From an uncultured Lachnospiraceae bacterium (GTDB lineage: Bacteria; Bacillota; Clostridia; Lachnospirales; Lachnospiraceae): a DNA stretch of 32,688 bases. The notes under the pieces were generated by a model that did no database searches, was not told where the DNA came from, and saw only the letters and a program-made list of their open reading frames with translations. The position numbers were made by a program, and so were the translations under genes. The stretch lies in contig CANRMF010000023.1 of the NCBI GenBank assembly GCA_947631665.1, positions 1 through 32,688 of the forward strand, read 5' to 3'. Shown one piece after another: positions 17,428 through 25,320 of this stretch (position 1 is the first letter of the stretch; each line of letters opens with the position of its first letter).

Positions 17428-18201
17428 CTATGCAGAAACAATAAACGTATTATATCCGACCAGCCTGAGCGTCTGCTCCATCGCAACTGCATTGTCCATA
17501 GATTCAAAATCGCCGACCTGAACCTTGTATAATCCGTCCTCATAAACAATCGTCGCCTGAAAGCCCTGACTTCTCAATTCATAAACGAGGTTGATTGCCA
17601 GATTCCGGTTTCTGAAAGCGCCGACCTGAATACGGTAAGTACTTGGCTTATTTTCCGCATAAATTCCATTATCGGCAAGCGTATCTATAATCGCGTCTGC
17701 AATCGCCTGCGCAATCGCATCATTTTCATTATCAAACAGCCGGTTGTCTTCCTCCGAATTTATAAATCCGACTTCGACCAGTACAGACGGCATTTTGGTT
17801 CGTTTCAGCACGACAAGATTCGGCCGCTCCACGACGCCTCTGTCCTGAAAGCCGACCGCAACAAGATTTTCGTTAATATTTCTCGCCAGTTCCGCCTTAA
17901 AACCGCTGTCATTGTAAACCAACGTCTGCACGCCGTCATAAGTGTTTGCAGTCGGCGACGAATTACGGTGGATTGATACAAAAAGGTCTGCCCCCGCTTC
18001 ATTTCCCTTTGTCGCTTTCTCAAAAGGCGTATCATATACGTCTGTCGTACGCGTGTACTCTACGGTAAATCCTGCGTTGCTCAAAAGTTCCCCGATTTTC
18101 ATTGTAAGCGCCAATGTATCGTCTTTCTCCTGTCTTCCCATATACACCGCGCCGGGATCGCTTCCTCCATGCCCGGCATCTAACACAATTTTGTATGCCA
18201 T
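17428..18201 (-). CDS. N-acetylmuramoyl-L-alanine amidase with C-terminal SPOR domain
   Basis: 257 residues. Amidase_3 domain (1-180) that cuts the bond between muramic acid and L-alanine in peptidoglycan; zinc ligands and catalytic residue are His11 (DAGHGG), Glu25, His78 (SIHRN) and Glu143 (EVGFINS). A SPOR peptidoglycan-binding domain follows (about 188-257, TYRIQVGAF ... YKVQVGDF), which usually recognises denuded glycan at division or spore septa. No signal peptide or transmembrane segment is present, with AGGA upstream of ATG 18201, which is odd for a wall enzyme. It may act after lysis, in the mother cell, or use a non-classical route. CwlD-like sporulation amidases and phage-type endolysins are alternative readings. 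Confidence 0.9.
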   Translation of the reverse strand: MAYKIVLDAGHGGSDPGAVYMGRQEKDDTLALTMKIGELLSNAGFTVEYTRTTDVYDTPFEKATKGNEAGADLFVSIHRNSSPTANTYDGVQTLVYNDSGFKAELARNINENLVAVGFQDRGVVERPNLVVLKRTKMPSVLVEVGFINSEEDNRLFDNENDAIAQAIADAIIDTLADNGIYAENKPSTYRIQVGAFRNRNLAINLVYELRSQGFQATIVYEDGLYKVQVGDFESMDNAVAMEQTLRLVGYNTFIVSA

Positions 18202-18270
18202 AACAAATTCCTAACTGTTTTCTCAAAATATTATATGCAGCAGGTTTGTAAAGCGTGTGTTTAAACGCAA

Positions 18271-18310
18271 AGAAAACCCCCGAACAAACGGCTGCTCATT
18301 CAGGGGCTTT
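18271..18310 (-). terminator. Terminator after the small lipoprotein gene
   Basis: Stem formed by 18299-18309 and 18275-18284 (AGCCCCTGAA with TTCGGGGGTTT on the minus strand), ending in TTTTCTTT. It separates the lipoprotein gene from the amidase gene. Confidence 0.75.
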
Positions 18311-18330
18311 CCTCCAATGTCCAATGTAAT

Positions 18331-18630
18331 CTACTCTTTCATATCGGATTCGATTTCGTCCATTTTTGTTTCTGCATCGTCAACAATGTCTCCTACGACA
18401 CCGTCGTTTTTGTCATCATCTTTATCCTTCTTTGTTTCCTCTATTGTCGTTTCAACAATCTCTCTGTCTGAGGTAACCTCATCAAGCACATCATCATTGT
18501 TTGTAATTGTTTCCATTGTTGTCTCCACTGATGTACCTTCATCTGCATTTTCATCATTGCCGCACGCCATCAGTCCGACTGCTGCAACTGCTAAGGTAAA
18601 TGTTAAGATAATAGTTTTGAATGTTTTCAT
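18331..18630 (-). CDS. Small acidic lipoprotein
   Basis: 99 residues. Lipoprotein signal peptide with the lipobox LMAC and Cys23 as the lipidated residue, so it is probably anchored on the outer face of the membrane. The mature part is a low-complexity acidic and threonine-rich chain (runs such as DKDDDKNDG) ending in an amphipathic, glutamate-rich stretch (DIVDDAETKMDEIESDMKE). No catalytic motif. Proteins of this build are common in Lachnospiraceae; the role is unknown. GGAGG lies eight bases upstream of ATG 18630. It has terminators on both sides, so it is transcribed alone. Confidence 0.8.
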   Translation of the reverse strand: MKTFKTIILTFTLAVAAVGLMACGNDENADEGTSVETTMETITNNDDVLDEVTSDREIVETTIEETKKDKDDDKNDGVVGDIVDDAETKMDEIESDMKE

Positions 18631-18702
18631 TTATAATCCTCCAAATTATTTTCTTGATACGATTATATTTTTTGTATTTTTTCAAAAATTATTCATTTGA
18701 AT

Positions 18703-18754
18703 AAAAAAAAGACGAACCTGTCTTTTTTTAACAGATTCGTCTTTTTTTCTTTTT
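18703..18754. terminator. Bidirectional terminator after dapB
   Basis: Eleven-pair stem (18711-18721 with 18731-18741) flanked by A8 on the left and T7 on the right, so it has a T-run in either direction. It ends the dapA-dapB transcript 18 bases after the dapB stop. Confidence 0.9.
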
Positions 18755-18758
18755 ATTT

Positions 18759-19514
18759 CTATCCAATGACGTCCGCCATATTATAAAGTCCGGCAGGCTT
18801 TCCTTTCAGGAATTTTGCCGCGTCGATTGCTCCCTTTGCAAAAACGGCTTTTGAATAAGCGCGGTGCTTAATTTCAATCACCTCGTCCGTTCCTGCAAAA
18901 ATTACGTCATGGTCTCCGACAATCGTTCCGCCGCGAACCGCTGAAATGCCGATTTCCTTTTGTGTTCTTTTTTCCCTGACAGTGCTTCTGTCATAGATAT
19001 AGTCGTATTCATTGTTTAATACCTGATTGATACAGTCCGCCAGCGCCAATGCCGTTCCGCTTGGAGCGTCGACTTTCTGATTGTGATGTTTTTCGACAAT
19101 TTCAATATCAAAACCGCGACTTGCCAGAATTTCTGTCGCCATCTGAAGAAGCTTCATCAACGTATTGATTCCAAGCGACATATTCGCAGATTTTAATACC
19201 GCCACATGTTTTCCGGTCTCCTGCACTTTTGCAAGTTGTTCCGCAGAAAGTCCGGTGGTACAGAGCACTACCGGCGTCTGCGTCTGCCCCGCATAATCGA
19301 GCAGATCGTCAATCGCAGATGTCGCCGAAAAATCAATAATTGCATCGGCTTTTACATTGCAGTCCCAAATGGAAGTAAAAACCGGATACGCATTTTCCAC
19401 ACCGGTATAGGCGTCCACTCCTGCCACAATCTGTATTTCTGAATCTTTACTGATCAGGTCTGTAATTACTCTCCCCATATGTCCATTACAGCCATGCATT
19501 ATTACATTAACCAT
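18759..19514 (-). CDS. dapB: 4-hydroxy-tetrahydrodipicolinate reductase
   Basis: 251-residue NAD(P)H enzyme, second committed step of the lysine and diaminopimelate pathway. N-terminal Rossmann motif GCNGHMG (residues 8-14); signature EKHHNQKVDAPSGTA with the catalytic His143/His144 and Lys147. Length is standard. The reading frame is open 36 bases further up to 19550, overlapping dapA, but ATG 19514 has GGAGG five bases upstream and gives the normal N terminus MVNVIMHGCNG. It follows dapA by 22 bases in one riboswitch-controlled unit. Confidence 0.96.
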   Translation of the reverse strand: MVNVIMHGCNGHMGRVITDLISKDSEIQIVAGVDAYTGVENAYPVFTSIWDCNVKADAIIDFSATSAIDDLLDYAGQTQTPVVLCTTGLSAEQLAKVQETGKHVAVLKSANMSLGINTLMKLLQMATEILASRGFDIEIVEKHHNQKVDAPSGTALALADCINQVLNNEYDYIYDRSTVREKRTQKEIGISAVRGGTIVGDHDVIFAGTDEVIEIKHRAYSKAVFAKGAIDAAKFLKGKPAGLYNMADVIG

Positions 19515-19536
19515 TTCCGCCTCCGTAATTCTTATT

Positions 19537-20421
19537 TTATAAAATGCCATATTCCTTCATGGCTTTTTCTAATCTGACCTTTCCTGCCTCCGTCATCTCT
19601 GTCAGCGGTGCTCTCACAATGCCCGCGTCATATCCGAGCATATTCATTGCCGCCTTTACCGGAATCGGATTGACTTCGCAAAACAGCGCTGCGCACAAAT
19701 CAATCGCATCGAGCTGCAGCTTCAACGCAGTCTGTGTGTCGCCGTTCAGATAAGCGGCCACCATATCATGCACCTGCTTCGGCGCAACGTTCGACCATAC
19801 GGAAATCACACCTTTTCCACCTAAAGAAAGCAGTGGTAATACCTGATCGTCATTTCCTGAATAGATATCAAGGCACCCGTCTGCAAGCGCCGCCAGTTTT
19901 GCAACCTGACTGATATTTCCGGAAGCCTCTTTAATTGCGACAACATTTTTTACTTCCTTTGCAATCTTCACTGCCGTTTCCGGAAGAATATTCGTGCCCG
20001 TTCTGGACGGCACATTGTACATGATGATTGGAATGTTTACCGCATCGGAAATTGCTTTGTAGTATTCATATAAGCCTCCCTGCGTCGCTTTATTGTAATA
20101 CGGCGTTACGCAGAGCAGTCCGTCTGCGCCGAGTTCCTCCGCTTTCTTGGAAAGATTAACTGCCTCTTTGGTACAATTAGAGCCTGTGCCGGCAATCACC
20201 GGAATTCTCCCCGCTACTTTATCGACACAATACTGAATCGTCGCCAAATGCTCCTCATCAGTCATCGTGGAAGATTCCCCTGTCGTCCCGCACACAATAA
20301 TCGCATCAGTACCCGCAGTAATCTGGTCTTCAATAATTTTTCCGAACGCCTCAAAATTAACACTTCCGTCCTCTTTAAACGGCGTAATAACCGCTACGCC
20401 CGCACCTGTAAAAATAGCCAT
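19537..20421 (-). CDS. dapA: 4-hydroxy-tetrahydrodipicolinate synthase
   Basis: 294-residue class I aldolase that condenses pyruvate with aspartate semialdehyde, the entry to lysine and diaminopimelate. Schiff-base Lys164 (in AIKEASG), catalytic Tyr135 (in MYNVPSRTG) and the substrate-binding CGTTGE loop (44-49) are all present. Standard length. AGGAGG lies just upstream of ATG 20421. Its leader contains a lysine riboswitch with a terminator, so supply of diaminopimelate for the wall and of lysine is repressed when lysine is plentiful. It is co-transcribed with dapB. Confidence 0.97.
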   Translation of the reverse strand: MAIFTGAGVAVITPFKEDGSVNFEAFGKIIEDQITAGTDAIIVCGTTGESSTMTDEEHLATIQYCVDKVAGRIPVIAGTGSNCTKEAVNLSKKAEELGADGLLCVTPYYNKATQGGLYEYYKAISDAVNIPIIMYNVPSRTGTNILPETAVKIAKEVKNVVAIKEASGNISQVAKLAALADGCLDIYSGNDDQVLPLLSLGGKGVISVWSNVAPKQVHDMVAAYLNGDTQTALKLQLDAIDLCAALFCEVNPIPVKAAMNMLGYDAGIVRAPLTEMTEAGKVRLEKAMKEYGIL

Positions 20422-20509
20422 TTTAAACCTCCTAAAAATATGTATTTTTATTAAACATTAGTATTCTGCTCATTTGCATCGTCTTCTTTATAAAAATTTT
20501 GGTTTCAAT

Positions 20510-20721
20510 AAAAAAGAAAGGGAACTTATAACAAGCTCCCTACAAGTATCCATGCTTATAAGTAGCTCTCCATCTGATGATGACAGTCATATGATTATTT
20601 ACCATATGCCCAGGAAAAGATTTCCCGAAAATCTTTCCTTCGGCGCTATATCCTTTCTAATATAATCCTCTGTCCTCGGCGACATCATATATTATACTCA
20701 TATAACAGCGCAACCTCTACT
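20510..20721 (-). promoter_or_regulatory. Lysine riboswitch (L box) with intrinsic terminator
   Basis: The minus strand from 20721 shows the L-box pattern: P1 strand AGTAGAGG (from 20721), GAGTATAAT, GAAAGGA, GCGCCGAAGG, CCTGGGC, GACTGTCATC and the closing GGAGAGCTACT (to 20561). Downstream is a terminator: GGGAGCTT (20540-20533) pairs with AAGTTCCC (20527-20520), then T-rich sequence to 20510. ACTTATAA (20563-20556), overlapping the 3' side of P1, is the exact complement of TTATAAGT (20531-20524) inside the terminator. This makes an antiterminator: with lysine bound P1 forms and transcription stops; without it dapA is read. Confidence 0.95.
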
Positions 20722-20738
20722 ATTGTTTAACTATATTT

Positions 20739-20767
20739 ATAATAACATTCCATGTATCATGTGTCAA
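20739..20767 (-). promoter_or_regulatory. Promoter of the riboswitch-dapA-dapB unit
   Basis: Perfect TTGACA (20767-20762), a 17-base spacer and TATTAT (20744-20739), placing the transcript start about ten bases before the riboswitch P1 stem. Confidence 0.85.
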
Positions 20768-20801
20768 CCGTTTCGTGGATACTATATGATATGCGCAAAC
20801 T

Positions 20802-22049
20802 CTATGAAAGTACGTCTTCTATCGGATTTTCTTTCGGCGTTTTATAAATTTTTTCCCCATATCCTTCCGGCATTCCGACCTTCTGATACAGAGCTCCTAA
20901 ATCCGTAATTTCCCCGGTATAATGATTAAACATCGAAGAAGCACTGTTCCTCCGGTCTGTGGTCTGGAAAGAAAACCATGCGTACCGCTCTACATAGTCT
21001 AATTGATCCAATCTTTGAATGACTTTTTTCATATAATTCTGCACGACTTTTTCCGCTTTTTTATCAACGCTCGGCACGCCGCTGATGGCAAACTCCGTAA
21101 TCCAGATTGGTTTATGATACCTCTCATACGCATCTTCAATCAGTTCAATAAACGCATCGACGCCCTCGTCGGCATACCAGTTCCAATAATGATGAATTGC
21201 AATAAAGTCAAGATCATATCCTGCCTGCTCCATTTCTTTCATATATGGCTGAAACCAGTCTTTCGACCACTTCGGAAGCTGCGCGGTAGCCGGAGAGCCA
21301 ATCTTTAAATTTCCCCGATTTTCAAAGACGGTTTTCATTCCCTCCATCACCTGTTCCACCGACAAATCCGACTGATCACTCCGGTCAGGTTCATTGTATG
21401 TCAACAGATATTTGTACTGATAGGCATTAAACAACTGCATATTTCTCTCATCAAAAGAACCAATCGTCCAAAGCATCGGCACATACTCCAAATCCTGAAA
21501 CGAGGTATATTTAAACGGTTCCATTGCCCAGTTATAATACCATGAAACGCCCCATTTTTTTGCGTTGAGTTCCATTGCCATATCCTTGTTCGTGCAAAAA
21601 CCTTTTTTATTGACAAAAAAGGTGACAATATCAGAATTTAAAATAGCTCCATATTTCATGTCGGCTTCCACATAAACCTCATGGGAGGTGACCTCGGTGC
21701 TGTAATATTCATAAGTTGTGGTTTCTCCGTCTACCTCTGTTTCAAATGCCCCGTCAATATAGATTTTATAACCGGAAACATCTCCAAGAAAGTCAGCACT
21801 ATTCCAACTGATTGTAATGGAACCTGCCGCCTGCAGAGAACCGGCTGCGGGCGTAAGAATTGCACTATTCTCCCACTCTTTCCTATGTCCGCCTATGTTC
21901 TCTTGCTGCTCTTTAATATTTTTTTGTTCCGTCTGCCGTTTCTGCTCCTGAAGCACTTTCTTTTGATGATTTCTAAATAGAACGCCGCCGGACACTCCGG
22001 CGAAAATCAACAGTACAACAAGAATCAGGATTCCTGCCTTTTTCTTCAT
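20802..22049 (-). CDS. GH128-like glycoside hydrolase, membrane-anchored (paralog A)
   Basis: 415 residues: an uncleaved-looking N-terminal membrane segment (5-25), a charged helical spacer (28-57), a beta-sandwich Fn3-like domain (about 60-150) and a TIM-barrel catalytic domain (about 165-400) of the Glyco_hydro_cc/Asl1 type, family GH128, known for beta-1,3-glucanases. The likely acid/base is Glu220 in YNEPD and the likely nucleophile is Glu319 in IWITEF. Unlike its three paralogs it has no basic C-terminal domain and is held by the membrane anchor instead. GGAG lies upstream of ATG 22049. Last gene of the secreted glycan block. Confidence 0.85.
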   Translation of the reverse strand: MKKKAGILILVVLLIFAGVSGGVLFRNHQKKVLQEQKRQTEQKNIKEQQENIGGHRKEWENSAILTPAAGSLQAAGSITISWNSADFLGDVSGYKIYIDGAFETEVDGETTTYEYYSTEVTSHEVYVEADMKYGAILNSDIVTFFVNKKGFCTNKDMAMELNAKKWGVSWYYNWAMEPFKYTSFQDLEYVPMLWTIGSFDERNMQLFNAYQYKYLLTYNEPDRSDQSDLSVEQVMEGMKTVFENRGNLKIGSPATAQLPKWSKDWFQPYMKEMEQAGYDLDFIAIHHYWNWYADEGVDAFIELIEDAYERYHKPIWITEFAISGVPSVDKKAEKVVQNYMKKVIQRLDQLDYVERYAWFSFQTTDRRNSASSMFNHYTGEITDLGALYQKVGMPEGYGEKIYKTPKENPIEDVLS

Positions 22050-22075
22050 TCACTACTCCAATCTCAAGTCTCAAA

Positions 22076-22099
22076 AGGCTGCAGAATAATCTACAGCCT
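22076..22099 (-). terminator. Stem-loop between GH128 paralogs B and A
   Basis: Nine-pair stem (AGGCTGCAG, 22076-22084, with CTACAGCCT, 22091-22099; one wobble) followed by TTTT on the minus strand. Probably a partial terminator between the two genes. Confidence 0.6.
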
Positions 22100-22108
22100 C
22101 CTGATTTA

Positions 22109-23596
22109 CTATTTTTTAATTTTCACTTTTTTCACTTTACTCCATTTTCCCCAAACCTTTTTATTTCCATTTTTCTTATAAGCTCTCACTTTAAAGAAAT
22201 AGGTCGCTTTTTTATCCAACCGCTTGATAGTCAGCGTTCTCTTTTTAATGGTTTTCTGTTCGTAACCCTGAAATTTTCTGTTGTCGCACCAGCGAACCTG
22301 ATATCCTGCCACTCCCGCAATTTTCTTAATTGTGATTTTGGCTTTTCTCGTTTTCAGATTTTTCAGAGATTTAATCGCTGCTCTTTTTACGGTAACCGTA
22401 TTGCCTGTGCCATTCGTACCGTTCGGATTCTGATTTGGCCCCTGAATGGCGCTGGTCTGTGTGGCTCCCGGATTCACTGCGCTTCCCTGCGCTGCCGTTT
22501 CAACAGGATTTCCATAATCAACATATGTACGGCCTAATTCCGTTAAATTTCCTGTGGAATTTGTCCACAATGCGGAAGCACCGTTATTTCCGTCTGTCGT
22601 ATTAAATGAAAACCATGAAAATCTCTCTACATAATCTCTCTGATTTAATCCGTCAATGGCTGTCTGAAGAAATTCTTTAACGGATTGTCTTGCAGAAGCA
22701 TTATTATATCCCCAGCCGCTCACTGCAAATTCTGTAACCCAAATCGGCTTATGATACATCTGATAAGTCGCATCAACAACCTCTTTCAAGAAAGTATTTG
22801 CTCCTGCCTTTCCGCCATATTGTCCATAATAGCAATGCAATGGGATAAAATCTATCGTATTATGATCCACACCGTCCATAAACGTTTTAAACCATGTGCC
22901 GTTGTCCCATGCCGGACATAGCGCCGGTGCAGGCGAACCAACATGTCTGCCGACGCCTTTAAAGAGCCCCCAGTTTGCAATTGCCGTATTCACTTTGATA
23001 TTACTGCCTCCTACATCTCCTCCCATATCAGGCTCATTATATCCTAATACATATTGATAATTTTTTGCCCGTACAGCCGAAATTGAGCTATTATTCTGAG
23101 TTCCCCAAATCATCGGAACAAATTCAATTTGATTATATCGGGTATAGGAAAATGGCGTTGTGCCCCAAGTATAATACCAGCCCATGTTCATGCTGACCGG
23201 ATCAAGATATTTTCCCATCTGATCATTGACAGCAAGCCCTTTTTTCGTGATACCAAATTGTCTGGTCGCTGTATAAGCGCTTGCACCATTTGTATAATCA
23301 GCTTTTACCCAGACATTATGGTATTTTACCTCTGTCGTATAGTAGGTATAGGTTTGCCCGGTCGTAGAACCTGCCAACTTACCGTCTACATAAACGCTAT
23401 AATTTTTTACGGTTCCCCCTGAAGCCGCGCTAGTCCACTGAATATCAATGTATCCTGCCGCTTTCATCTCTGAGGCCACCGGAGAAGTAATCGCAAATAT
23501 ATCCTGCGCTTTTACCTCCCTGCTGTAACCGATCTGAACTCCTGATACCAATGAAACTACCAGTATCAGCGCAATAATTCTTTTTAATCTTTTCAT
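22109..23596 (-). CDS. Secreted GH128-like glycoside hydrolase with basic Fn3-like tail (paralog B)
   Basis: 495 residues: signal peptide (about 1-30), Fn3-like beta domain (about 33-118), GH128-type catalytic barrel (about 125-365) with Glu188 in GYNEPD and Glu289 in WVTEF, then a Pro/Asn/Gly/Gln-rich linker (about 370-400) and a lysine/arginine-rich Fn3-like domain (about 405-495, ending VKKVKIKK). The enzyme should act outside the cell; the strongly basic tail may bind anionic wall polymers (inference). AAGGAG upstream of ATG 23596 lies directly after a strong stem-loop. Closest relatives in the window are paralogs C and D. Confidence 0.87.
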   Translation of the reverse strand: MKRLKRIIALILVVSLVSGVQIGYSREVKAQDIFAITSPVASEMKAAGYIDIQWTSAASGGTVKNYSVYVDGKLAGSTTGQTYTYYTTEVKYHNVWVKADYTNGASAYTATRQFGITKKGLAVNDQMGKYLDPVSMNMGWYYTWGTTPFSYTRYNQIEFVPMIWGTQNNSSISAVRAKNYQYVLGYNEPDMGGDVGGSNIKVNTAIANWGLFKGVGRHVGSPAPALCPAWDNGTWFKTFMDGVDHNTIDFIPLHCYYGQYGGKAGANTFLKEVVDATYQMYHKPIWVTEFAVSGWGYNNASARQSVKEFLQTAIDGLNQRDYVERFSWFSFNTTDGNNGASALWTNSTGNLTELGRTYVDYGNPVETAAQGSAVNPGATQTSAIQGPNQNPNGTNGTGNTVTVKRAAIKSLKNLKTRKAKITIKKIAGVAGYQVRWCDNRKFQGYEQKTIKKRTLTIKRLDKKATYFFKVRAYKKNGNKKVWGKWSKVKKVKIKK

Positions 23597-23610
23597 TTTC
23601 TCTCCTTAAA

Positions 23611-23635
23611 GACCGGAAGCGTTGTGCTTCCGGTC
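23611..23635 (-). terminator. Stem-loop between paralogs C and B
   Basis: Perfect ten-pair GC-rich stem (23611-23620 with 23626-23635) with a five-base loop, followed on the minus strand by TTTAAGGAG, so it ends right at the ribosome binding site of paralog B. It could be a terminator, or a 5' stem stabilising the B message. Confidence 0.65.
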
Positions 23636-23674
23636 GCCGCCATACTTACTTATTCATTAGAACTGTTGAAAAAG

Positions 23675-25213
23675 TTATGCTTTCACAGACACTTTTCTCT
23701 TACTGCTCCATTTATAGTAGACTTTTTGACCTAAAATTGTCTTATAAGCGCGCGCTCTGACATAATAAGTAAATTTTCTCTTTTTCTTCTTTTTAATTTT
23801 TTTAAGTTTTTTCTTCTGCTTCTTTGTAAACTTTATTTTAATTTTTGAAGCAGCCTTTTTATAAGTTTTCTTTTTTGCACCCTTCATGCTCTTTTTAGTG
23901 CCGTACTGAATTTGATATCCGGTTGCCCTTTTCACCGGATTGATGGAAAACTTAATTGCTTTTTTCTTTCCAACACAGTCATAGAGCATTGTAGGCATTT
24001 TGGAAACGCAGCCTGCAACAGAAGTATTTGCAGACGTGGCAGAACTTACGCCATAACTCTTGGCATTATATCCTGCCGGATTTCCAATCTGCGCATAAAT
24101 CTTTCCGATATTGGATAACGCACCGGTACTGTAATTAAAGAGCGCTGAAGAACTTGCTTCCGGAGAATTGATATCCGGACAGAACCATGAGTAGCGTTCT
24201 ACATAACTTCTTTCGTTCAGACCTTTGCAGACAATCTTCAAAAATTCTTCTGCCTTTTTCGCATCTGCTGAATTGATATCGAATCTCCATAAAGCAAATT
24301 CCGTAACCCAAATCGGCTTTCTGTATTTGCTGTAAGTTTCATCAATGAGCATCAGAAATTCATATGCTGTTTCCGCATTATAGTACTCATAATACCGATG
24401 AACGGCAACAAATGAGGTGTTGTTTTTATCTGATGCGGACAGCGTATTCCAATAAGTATCCCACCAACTGGACTCTACCAGAGGACTCGCCGTAGAAATG
24501 GCCGGAGAACCCAACCGCAGACTGCCTTTCAGCGGTACAAAGTAATTTGTCCATCTGGAAGCCGCCGTAGACGCCTGAATATTGGACTCATTTTTTAAAT
24601 CCGGTTCATTAAATCCTAACAGGTACTTATATCCCTGCGCGTTTACCTGTTTAAATATCGTCTCGTAATCTTTTGTCGGTTCCCCATAAATCATTGGAAC
24701 GAACTCTAAATTATAAAATTTATTATTCTTATAACCGGACTCTTTAAAAGACTGTGTTCCCCAGTTATAATACCAGCCCAGATTCAAATCTGCCGGATCG
24801 ACTGCGGCACCCATGTCCCTTGTATTGACACAGATTCCTTTTTTCGTAACATAAAAAGTTCTGGTCGCGGTCTGTACCGTAGCGCCGCTTTTTAATTTTG
24901 CAACGATATATGTGTTATGCGCGCTCACTGCAGTCGTATACATCTCCGCAGACATCGTTGCAGAAGAATTTGCATTAACCGTTGTCAATACGGAACCGTC
25001 TACATAAACTGTATAAGACGCTGCATTTTCCAAGTCATTGTTCCATTTAATATCAATATAACCTGCACCAATCAATTTTCCCTGTTCCGGCGCAATAATT
25101 GCAGAATTTTTCCATGCATTCGCATCTGCCGCATCAACTTCCGCCGGTGTTGCTACAAATGCTCCGCTAAAGAGCATAACGACTGCCAATAAAATTGAAG
25201 TAATTTTTTTCAT
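23675..25213 (-). CDS. Secreted GH128-like glycoside hydrolase with very basic tail (paralog C)
   Basis: 512 residues: signal peptide (1-28, cleavage near VDAAD), Fn3-like domain (about 33-125), GH128-type barrel (about 130-385) with both expected acids, Glu203 in GFNEPD and Glu305 in WVTEF, and a C-terminal Fn3-like domain (about 405-512). The tail holds one of the most lysine-dense stretches in the window (residues 458-480, with KKIKKKKKRK), coded mostly by AAA/AAG runs. Start ATG 25213 has GGAGGTG about ten bases upstream. It sits in the middle of the secreted block, after the two binding-type proteins. Confidence 0.87.
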   Translation of the reverse strand: MKKITSILLAVVMLFSGAFVATPAEVDAADANAWKNSAIIAPEQGKLIGAGYIDIKWNNDLENAASYTVYVDGSVLTTVNANSSATMSAEMYTTAVSAHNTYIVAKLKSGATVQTATRTFYVTKKGICVNTRDMGAAVDPADLNLGWYYNWGTQSFKESGYKNNKFYNLEFVPMIYGEPTKDYETIFKQVNAQGYKYLLGFNEPDLKNESNIQASTAASRWTNYFVPLKGSLRLGSPAISTASPLVESSWWDTYWNTLSASDKNNTSFVAVHRYYEYYNAETAYEFLMLIDETYSKYRKPIWVTEFALWRFDINSADAKKAEEFLKIVCKGLNERSYVERYSWFCPDINSPEASSSALFNYSTGALSNIGKIYAQIGNPAGYNAKSYGVSSATSANTSVAGCVSKMPTMLYDCVGKKKAIKFSINPVKRATGYQIQYGTKKSMKGAKKKTYKKAASKIKIKFTKKQKKKLKKIKKKKKRKFTYYVRARAYKTILGQKVYYKWSSKRKVSVKA

Positions 25214-25257
25214 GGTCTTTTTTCACCTCCACTGATTTTAAGTCTATCTTGAAAAAG

Positions 25258-25309
25258 GGCAGAATGACTTATATGAAACTCCATATAACCCTTCCACCCT
25301 TTCATTTGC
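25258..25309 (-). terminator. Terminator-like stem downstream of the second binding protein
   Basis: TTATATG/CATATAA inner stem with outer AAAGGG/CCCTTTTT pairing, ending in a T5 run on the minus strand. The inner stem is clear; the outer pairing has interruptions. Confidence 0.5.
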
Positions 25310-25320
25310 TTCAAGATTTG

